Of a DNA stretch of 64,000 nucleotides, positions 56,116 through 64,000 are shown piece after piece. The stretch is from Adiantum capillus-veneris (taxonomy: Eukaryota > Streptophyta > Polypodiopsida > Polypodiales > Pteridaceae): contig CM043959.1 of the NCBI GenBank assembly GCA_014529385.2, positions 4,279,045 through 4,343,044 of the forward strand, given 5' to 3'. The notes under the pieces are model-generated. The model was not told the origin of the DNA. It did no database searches and saw only the letters and a list, made by a program, of their open reading frames with translations. A program made the translations under genes and the position numbers. Within the stretch, counting starts at the first letter, position 1. The number at the start of each line of letters is the position of its first letter.

Positions 56116-57202
56116 ACATGGATCACGATCCATGTACCCTAATGATAGATGCAGGAGAAAAAATGCAATCTATGGTTAGAGGTAGCAAAGAGGAGCATGC
56201 CATGTAAATTGGGCATTAAATGGATCACCAAATCACCAAGAACCAAGAGATCTAGCAATTTCCGATTGCAAATGGTTATTTTGAATCTAACATGTTCCAA
56301 AGTGATCCTAACTCCAAAATTCTATGTCAAATGGCTTAGGATATGTACCAAAAACAAACCCACCAAGTCTGGTAGCATTTGACCTCAGAACATGGACCGC
56401 GATCCATGTACCTCCAAGGGAAATTCTGACAAATTTCAACTATTGGAAATCAGTAGCCTATACATGGGAAGTAGAGGGCAAAGGATGTCAGAATAGTACA
56501 TAAATTTTGATTTTGAAGTTTAGAGCAGATGTGTGAGAAACCAAATTTCCAAAGGAGAAACATTCAAAGTTTGTGAAACCTACCTAAAAAATGCTTTCAA
56601 GTCATTGAAATTGCTTGATCAGATCTCCAACCTCAAATGGAATCAGAAAGTATTGAAAAGCAATTGAGTAGCAAGGTGATCCTCAGAAACAAATCACCAA
56701 AAGTAAAGGAAACATCAATTGGTAATCAATGGCAATGATTAAAAAGGGGCTTAGAAAACAGATATGGTCAAAATAAAAAAAAAGATACTAAGAAATGGAG
56801 TAAACTTAGGAAAAACATGTCCAAACTTGAAAAATACTCATCAGTGTGCTAGGATGGACTACAGGAACATGTGTTCCAAATGGCATTCCATAACCCTGCC
56901 AAACATGGATTGCAATCCATGTATCCATGTACCTTTTTCACCCATCCAAGAAGGAACGTCACCATTTGGTCTTGGACACAATACAAATTCTAACCCTAAA
57001 GTATCAAGTCATTTGGATCTTAGAATCCCAACCAAAGAGCTCAAATTCTCTAAGTCTGACAAATTTTTCAAAATTTGACCTAAAATCTTAACCAATGATC
57101 CAAACCCAAAAGTTTTTGGATCAAAGCATCACCATGATGTTCCCTACCAAGTAGTATCATCAAATCATTAAAATGTGCTTCAACATGGATCGCGATCCAT
57201 GT
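56116..57202. repeat. Palindrome array of a second element: four 20-bp dyads
   Basis: ACATGGATCACGATCCATGT at 56116-56135, a variant with ACATGGACCG at 56390-56409, perfect ACATGGATTGCAATCCATGT at 56903-56922, and perfect ACATGGATCGCGATCCATGT at 57183-57202. Spacings are 274, 513 and 280 bp; the 513-bp gap is about two units with one palindrome lost. TACC usually follows. The spacers are AT-rich and weakly alike. The last palindrome is 208 bp before an ATG. Confidence 0.9.
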
Positions 57203-57409
57203 ACCTCAGAGCCAGATTTCATATGTGATCTCTTACCCTAGTGACTATAGTTGTCCTAGATGCATTGGTCAAGTTTGGTCAAATTTGGAGTAGTTTTGAC
57301 AAAGTTATGGTCATTTCTCATTTTATGATCAAAGTTTGTGTTTTACCCTTTTCTCGACAACCTTTTGATCATCTCCCAACTCTAAAAGCAGCTTGAAATT
57401 GGTCACAAG

Positions 57410-58733
57410 ATGCCCCGAAAGAAAGCCCAGAAGGAGTGGGGGATGGCACCCTATGAGATCACTGACATCTCATCAAATGAGAAGGCTCACATCACTGATT
57501 AGGAGCTAGAAACAATACCAAAAAATATCCTCATCAAAAAGTTCCAAGCGATTGATGGAAAGATAGTCAAAACCACCATAATCCTTAAGGAGTTGTGGAC
57601 AATACACCAAAAAGCTGAAGTACTAGAAGGGGCCATATGCTTACATCTAGATAGCTTCTTCCGATTACCACCATGGGTAACGAATTTCCAAAGAGCCCAG
57701 ATAAAGATGGGGCAGTAGTGAAAGCGAAGATCACCCCAGAAATCATTAATGAAGCTCTCCATTTGTAGCAAGGGACCCACAACCTTTTGTGCAAAACCAA
57801 GGCAACACATAATGACAAAGCCTTCCTCAAGGAGAGGGGTCACAAGTTCACCTACAAAGATCTAATCTGCTCCGAGATGGAGATGCCTTTGCGGTTGATA
57901 TCCCAACACTTTAAAGTGCAAACCTTGTTACACTAAACCAATGTTGCAGTGGCAGTAGTGATGGCCATGGGGCTGGCAAAAAGAAGAGGTGCTCATCTGT
58001 GACTTTGGAACCTACATCTTGGAAAATTTAGTTGGAAGCAAACATAAAGGGGAGTGATAAAATCAAAACATACATGAATGTCCGTGCTAACCAAAATTTC
58101 CTATCAAGCATTAGGCATGATTGATGAACTACCACCCGCAAAAACACAATTGGATTTAGTTCATAAATCCAAAAGAGCACTGAAGTCGGTGGCAGGACCT
58201 TCTACAGTACAACCCTCAAAGAAGAAACAAACTAGACAAAGCTCAAAAAAAATCAAAATTTGACATTGAAGAGACCGAATCAGATGTGCTGTCCCCCAAG
58301 GATGAAATTAAATCAAATGACAAAGATATTCCCTCAAAGTATCAATCTTTAGAGGAGGAAGAGGAGGAGGAATATACATTCAAGTGAAAACAAGTGAAGG
58401 TGAGGTCAAACAAGACTACCAATACAATACCCATTACACCAACACATAGATCTATGGAAGAGGCTCAAGCCCAAAGAGAAAAACTCCATAATAGAGGGAT
58501 GAGGAAAAAAGAAACCTCGAAACTGAAGCAGACGACGATGAAACAGAGGATGATGAGAAACGACCGCTAGCCCATCGCAAGGCTGATGCAGTAGAAAAGA
58601 TTAAACAATCCAAAAGGAAGAATGAAGCAATAGACAATCTGAATATTTCAAGCGACATAAGGCAATGAATTCAGAAGGAGCTCAAATGAAAAGCTAAACA
58701 AAGGGAAAGAGAAGAGTCCAAGCACCAACGCGT
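57410..58733 (+). pseudogene. ORFx-like relic of a second gypsy element
   Basis: Starts MPRKKAQKEWGMAPYEITD at 57410, with a stop after 30 codons. Near 57673-57771 comes DGAVVKAKITPEIINEALHL, matching ORFx VITKDIVTEALRL. Further on, MPLRLISQHFKVQT (about 57880-57920) matches TRLYHQHFHFLA, and LTKISYQALGMIDELPPA (58084-58140) matches LTRIAYRVIGMADNLPPA. The end is Lys/Ser/Glu-rich, as in ORFx. Stops and frame changes show decay. It ends where the next LTR element begins, which is probably inserted into it. Confidence 0.7.
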
Positions 58734-60481
58734 TGGAAAGGGGGAAATGGAAAAACAACCAGCACACAATCTGAATGCCTCTCTATAGCACAGTGATTTC
58801 ACAACACCCCTATCCCCTAGCAAAAACACACTCAGACTCCTGAACTGCAAAAGACTACTGCCCAAGCCCGTACCCAACCATCCCAGTCCATACACACTCA
58901 GTAGGAAAGTAAACAAGCATGGCCCTATTTGTGACCTCTCATTGCACCTTATACCATAGATAACTAGCACCGACTCCCTCAGGCACCCCAAGGTTACTAG
59001 TCTATATGATAGGTTTGCCTACAAGCTAGCAAGTACCCTTTTGCACACATGATGCCCATACATATACCATTCACATTTATGACACATCATTGGACATGAA
59101 AGCGGAAGAGAAGTTTGATATAGATTAAAGAGTAGAGCGGACAAAAAACCTTGTTAAAATCCTTCAAAGGAACATATACAATGGTGTTGAACCTCTTCTC
59201 TTGCTCAAGCATGATGCCTTCGACCCTTTATCGGTGTAATCCTCCATGAGCCGTGGACAACCTTTGTTCACAATCTCCTATGCTTGCAAAAAATCTTTAC
59301 TCGCTGTCTTTAATCCCTACTTGTGCATGACATTCCTCGGACGTCCTCAGCATACGGCTAGTCCCTTCTCCTTCTTTGAAGCATTGCCTGCGGCTCTTTT
59401 CAACTGCAGCCATTGGCGCTTCACGTATTGACGGCCACCCCTTTGTGCTACAAGCCCCACACAACTGACAACGCCCTCCTTCCCTGCCATGTAGGTGCTC
59501 TAAAGCTCTCAACCCTCGGCCTTCAACACCTGTCCACCTCGATGCAGTGCCCTCCACACTCTGCAAGACCTCGGTCACCATTTCCTAGCCGAAGCTCAGT
59601 GCTTCTCTGCATGGCCCGTCATAAACCCCCGGCACCCCTACCTCCTCCTTCATAGGCCCCTTGCAGGACGTCTTTCTCCTGCCAACCCTTTGGCGGCTTC
59701 CTCTTCTGTAGCCACTAGCGATATCGCTAGTGGTCGCCCCCCCGGCATGCTGTGTTCCGCTTTCTTCTTCAAGCATCTCCCCGCACTCCACATGTCTCCT
59801 CTGGCTCTCGGACTCCCACACAGATGGCGCTCCACCTCCATGCAGACCCGAGTTACGCTATCCCATCAGCATGCAAGCCGCCACATCTCCCTGCATTCCC
59901 GTGAATATATCGCCGCCATCACCTTTGAATTGCATTCATTAATACTGTTTTAATTTCTAGCTTAAGCTGTTTTTTAAAAAAGACCCTAGCTCAACCCCGT
60001 TTCACACGCCTACAACTATTGAAGGTCGAAAAAACTTCACCACATATAAATGCTCTTTCTGAGTTCCTTGTCGCCCCTTTTAAAGCTCTGCCCTGCATGA
60101 AGCTTTATAATAAGGATCATTTCTCATGGCGCTGATGAGCCCACGGCCGCTCGTAATGTCTGATCGAGAGATGATAGGTATTTCTTTCAAACACCTAGAG
60201 AGCCCGAAAATGAGAATGAGCAAGCATTCTGCATACATCCTGGTACTATTGGATGGAGATATACATCAACCTTTAGTATCCTTAAGAACTCCATTCAGCA
60301 AAGCTTTTGAACCACATTTGACATGTTAAAAGTGACATTTGGCATACACATCTTAATCACATTTGCCGCAATCTGCATCTAGCACTTGTTCAAGCATTTC
60401 CCCATCAGGCTACTGACTTCCACACCGCTACTACTGGCACTTCCATGGGTCGACACAAATTAGGTGCATCATCATTGCCCA
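58734..60481 (-). repeat. 3' LTR of the gag-only element
   Basis: Homologous to 62665-64000 as far as the window allows (to about 60070). The outer end is firm (TGGAAAG at 58734 versus TGGAACA at 62665). The inner end is inferred from CGAGGGGG followed by TGGGCAATGATG on the minus strand, a purine tract then TG, at 60481. Confidence 0.6.
59712..59733. repeat. Perfect 22-bp palindrome in the 3' LTR
   Basis: CCACTAGCGAT followed directly by its reverse complement ATCGCTAGTGG. Conserved without change in the other LTR. Confidence 0.9.
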
Positions 60482-61876
60482 CCCCCTCGTTGAGCATTGA
60501 TGCTCAACCACAGTATTATTTAGGTGAAGGAAGACTGCATATGATAGAATGATGTAAAATAGCTACATAATGAGAGTGAATCATATATAATGAGAGTAAA
60601 TCATATATATAATGGATGTATAGATAGTTTAGAGGAAAAAATTATGATTTGCATCACCCTCCATGGTTAAACGAAAAGCTCAAAGCTCGATCCCCCAAGC
60701 ATGGCATAGAGTCCACCTGGATTAAAAGTAAAGAATTGCTCATTGCCATCCACCTATAAAGCATGTATATCAAAGACTTCCTTTGCACTTGTAGGCCAAT
60801 AGACACGCCACCCTTCCAGCTCTTCATAGCATGGAGCTTTGTCACCCTGCATCCATAAGTCTTCATGTCCGCTATAAGCATACATTCCTTTACTTGAAGG
60901 ACCTATACCATAAGCAGTTATCTTGTCATCTGCTAGAGAACTCTCCATAGTATAGTCTTTATCATGTGAGCAATAAAACCTGTGTTTTACACCTTACAAA
61001 GCAACCTGTAACAACATATCCATCAACAACACAACATATAGCTTCAATGCCTTGCCATTTTCTTGAGTCTACTTCATAGGCAAGAAAACATGTTCCCTTC
61101 GCAAACTTGTATCCAAACCATCTAAAATTCGCTCCAAAACCAACTCTTTAGACTTAAGAGCATGACCTACTAGAACTTTAACCTGTTCTTCAAATACCTC
61201 ATTACCTGCAAGGTTAGAGGCACCCTCCTCTCTGCATAGAGCCTCGCTCTTATAGGCTGCACCTGTACTGGTTTCCATAGAGTCATCTGCCGGAGCTAGC
61301 ACTCCACGGCCGTACACAAGTCCGAAACTTTGAAGTACACCTCTACATGCTCACCAAGGTAAGGTTGCCTCACTCCCTGCATAGACAAATCAATTGGACA
61401 TACCTCTGCCTCTATTTCTAGCTCTTGCAAGTCATCCTTAAAAACCTCCTCTTCAACCAAGTCGGATGCACGATCAAACCATACTTCTTCTAGCAAGACT
61501 CACCACCAAAAGACACAAGAGATGGATGCTCGACTCGCAGGTTCACAAAAGGTATCTCCACACTTGAACTATTCTTCTCCCATACCTTTAGCTGGCTGCA
61601 GGCAACTCATATACAGCTTTCATCACTTCATCCACATGAAAAACATCATAAGTCTCATACTAGAAGACATGGATTCTGTTTCCCATGTAGCATCTGTCTC
61701 CAAACTGCTGCTGGTGCTCTGAGAACTTTTGGACCCCTTTTCTGAACTCGCCGGTTCTTCCACCTCTGTTACCTTCCTCATTGCTGGCTCTAAAACCAAC
61801 ACTTCTTCTTTGAGATCTTTTTTATCACCTTGTCCCCTTGAGCAAGCAAACTGGGTGGTACTCTAAATATGCCTCT
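60482..61876 (-). other. Internal region of the gag-only element downstream of gag
   Basis: Short minus-strand frames remain, e.g. 60948-60754 (HEDLWMQGDKAPCYEELEGW) and 61496-61296 (acidic, DLQELEIEAEVCPIDLSMQG), with stops between. No protease, RT or integrase motif. They may be the decayed end of a long Gag. Confidence 0.45.
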
Positions 61877-62640
61877 CTATATCTTTTGAGACCTGGTTGG
61901 AACTTGTTCTATCTCTTCTAGCCTGGCATCAGCTTCACGTGCTTTGATCACATGCATGTCAACAAAAGGAGGAGCTTTTACCTCGTGATGTTCACCCATC
62001 TGTTTGGGCCTAGGTCCACTGGCTACCGTGATTGTAGAATGTAGCAATCCTGCCTCCATCTTCTTTATCTTTTGACTCTTTGCTCTGGCGATTCTGACAG
62101 CTTCGTCATAAGTCCTTGGATCTTCATAGTCCACTCTCTCACGAACATAGGGATGCAAGCAAGATAGAAACCATTCCAGCTTAAAGTATCCCACATGGGT
62201 TTCTTGGGTAACAACCGCAAAATCCCCCCAATAAGCTTCAAATCTATCAACAAAGGCATTAAAATTTGCACTTACGTCCTGCTACAAGCCTTTGATCTTT
62301 GCATCTTCTTCTGAAGCCGACACCACCTTTCAATACCTTTGTAGAAATTGCTCTCAAAATCCGATCCAATTCTGCTTGTGTACATGTGCGTCTTCTAAAC
62401 CATCAAACCAAGCTTTTGCTTCACCTCGCAGCACCAAAGGTAGAGTCTTGAGCTTTGCTTCTGGCATCCGCAATATTATCAACATAAATAGACAATCCAA
62501 TCGTCTGCAACTTCATCTCCTTAGACATAAATAGCTCAAAATCGACAATCCAATCATCTGCAACTTCATCTCCTTTGAACATCGGACCAAATTCCTACTT
62601 CATCTTGATTCACGAACACTTGGTCAAGAAGAAATCAGTG
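61877..62640 (-). pseudogene. Gag relic of the gag-only element
   Basis: On the minus strand: MFKGDEVADDWIVDFELFMS (about 62585-62525), LVLRGEAKAWFDGLEDAHVH (about 62440-62380), NFNAFVDRFEAYWGDF and VGYFKLEWFLSCLHPYVRER (to about 62135), then DPRTYDEAVRIARAKSQKIK. This is the order of a retrotransposon Gag capsid region. Frameshifts and stops separate the blocks. A 53-bp tandem duplication (62491 and 62544) disrupts the N-terminal part. Confidence 0.7.
62491..62596. repeat. 53-bp tandem duplication inside the gag relic
   Basis: GACAATCCAATC-TCTGCAACTTCATCTCCTT recurs at 62491 and 62544 with few changes. It is one cause of the broken gag frame. Confidence 0.8.
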
Positions 62641-62664
62641 GTTCCTCAGTGGGGGCACACAAGA

Positions 62665-64000
62665 TGGAACAAGGGAAATGAAAAAACAACCAGCACATAA
62701 TCTGAATGCCTCTCTATAGCCCAGTGATTTCACAACACCCCTATCCCCTAGCAAAAACACACTCAGACTCTTGATCTGCAAAACACTACTGCCCAAGCCC
62801 GTACCCAACCATCCCAGTCCATACACACTCAGTCGCAAAGTAAACAAGCACGGCCCTATCTGTGACCTCTCATTGCACCTTATACCATAGATAACTAGCA
62901 CCGACTCCCTCAGGCACCCCAAGGTTACTAGTCTATATGATAGGTTTGCCTACAAGCTAGGCAAGTACCCTTTTGCACACATGATGCCCGTACATATACC
63001 ATTCGCATTTATGATACATCATTGGACATGAAAGTGGAATAGAAGGTTGATATAGATTAAAGAGTAGAGCTGACAAAAAACCCTGTTAAAATCCTTCAAA
63101 GGAACATATACAATGGTGTTGAACCTCTTCTCTTGCTCAAGCATGATGCCTTCGGCCCTTTATCGGTGTAATCCTCCATGAGCCGCGGACAACCTTTTTT
63201 CACAATCTCCTATGCTTGCAGAAAATCTTTACTGGCTGTCTTTAATCCCTACTTGTGCATGACATTCCTCGGACTTCCTCAGCATACGGCTAGTCCCTTC
63301 TCCTTCTTTCAAGCATTGCCTACAAATATTTTCAACTGTAGCCCTTGGCGCTTCACGTACTGATGGCCACCCCTTTGTGCTACAAGCCCCACACAACTGA
63401 CAACGCCCTCCTTCCCTGCCCTGTAGGCTGCTCTAAAGCTCTCAACCCTCGGCCTTCAATACCTATCCACCTTGATGCAGTGCCCTCCACACTTTGCAAG
63501 ACCTCGGTCACCCTTTCCTAGCCGAAGCTCAATGCTCCTCTGCATGGTCCGTCACAAACCCGGCACCCCTACCTCCTCCTTCATAGGCCCCTTGCAGGAC
63601 GTCTTTCTCCTGCCAACCCTTTGGCGGCTTCCTCTTTTGTAGCCACTAGCGATATCGCTAGTGGTCGCCCCCCCGGCATGCTGTGTTTCACTTGGCCGCT
63701 TTCTTCTTCAAGCATCTCCCCGCACTCCACATGTCTCCTCTAGCTCTCGGACTCCCACACAGATGGCGGTCCACCTCCATGCAGACCCGAGTTACGCTAT
63801 CTCATCAGCATGCAAGCCACCACGTCTCCCTGCATTCCTGTGAATATATCGCCGCCATCACCTTTGAATAGCGTTCATTATTACTATTTTAATTTCAGCG
63901 TAAGCTTCTTTTTAAAAAAAAGACCCCAGCTCGACCCCGTTTCACACGCCTACAACTATTGAAGGTCGTAAAAACTTCACCACATATAAATGCTCTTGCT
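62665..64000 (-). repeat. 5' LTR of the gag-only element, partial
   Basis: Matches 58734 to about 60069 at a constant 3,931-bp offset and is cut by the window edge. On the minus strand it ends ...TTCCCTTGTTCCA. Confidence 0.75.
63643..63664. repeat. Perfect 22-bp palindrome in the 5' LTR
   Basis: Same CCACTAGCGAT/ATCGCTAGTGG dyad as in the other LTR, at the corresponding position. Confidence 0.9.

Larger units (their letters stand above)
58734..64000 (-). mobile_element. Gag-only LTR retroelement (right end beyond window)
   Basis: Direct repeats with a constant offset of 3,931 bp start at 58734 and 62665 and are about 95% alike by eye. The internal part carries gag on the minus strand and nothing resembling protease, RT or integrase. 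It is therefore probably a non-autonomous element. The 5' LTR (right) continues past 64000. I could not recognise a standard primer site next to it. Confidence 0.75.

Noticed and set aside
59246-59431. Plus-strand ORFs shared by the two long direct repeats (59246 and 63178)
   Set aside because: They lie inside LTRs, differ at many residues between copies and show no domain.
60127-60145. TGGCGCTGATGAGCCCACGG as a primer binding site following a plus-strand LTR
   Set aside because: gag in the internal region reads on the minus strand, so the primer site must lie at the other LTR; the resemblance to TGGCGCC is chance.

Overview
The window is nuclear DNA from a land plant, probably one with a large, repeat-rich genome. 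It has one recognisable host gene fragment, the last three exons of a plant-type polyprenyl diphosphate synthase at 2.4-3.8 kb. Nearly everything else is transposable-element debris, mostly nested and carrying stop codons. I see no rRNA, tRNA, CRISPR array or prokaryotic feature. The exact taxon cannot be read from the sequence.

Layout. 0-0.6 kb: end of an unidentified ORF and simple repeats. 2.4-3.8 kb: synthase exons. 7.4-7.8 kb: AAAGTGCTT-rich tandem repeats. 8.6-10.7 kb: a dead hAT-superfamily transposase. 16.0-16.6 kb: a Ty1/copia polyprotein scrap. 18.2-18.8 kb: an unidentified coding relic. 19.4-54.3 kb: a giant minus-strand Ty3/gypsy (possibly Athila-like) retrotransposon containing a nested copia-derived element. 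A 15,363-bp piece of this composite is tandemly duplicated (20067-35429 and 35432-50794) with a 2-nt filler at the junction. 54.4-55.2 kb: a 382-bp tandem duplication. 55.4-58.7 kb: remains of a second, plus-strand element with the same kind of 3' module. 58.7 kb to the end: a gag-only LTR element, whose right LTR runs off the window.

The gypsy element. Reading on the minus strand, it has a probable 5' LTR, a tRNA-Asp-type primer site, a 5' UTR with a palindrome array, an unknown ORF and gag, zinc knuckles, a first retropepsin (DSGA), reverse transcriptase (YMDD), RNase H, two tandem HHCC zinc-binding modules, an integrase core (DD35E), a GPY/F end, a second retropepsin (DTGA), a second palindrome array, and an extra ORF called ORFx here. 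No 3' LTR was found. Both copies share the same stop codons and frameshift, so the element was dead before it was duplicated. The copia LTRs differ by 3 of 189 bp, while the duplicates differ by about 0.15%. The order was therefore gypsy insertion, copia insertion, then tandem duplication.

Most unusual signal. In two different gypsy-type elements here, 20-22-bp dyad-symmetric palindromes recur about every 280-290 bp in non-coding DNA. In each element the last palindrome lies about 200 bp upstream of an ORFx start. The arms differ completely between the elements (GTAAATAATC versus ACATGGAT), but the TCRCGA centre, period and position are the same. A third unrelated element has one perfect 22-bp palindrome in each LTR. 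This looks like a conserved regulatory or structural module of these retroelements that I cannot match to a described one.
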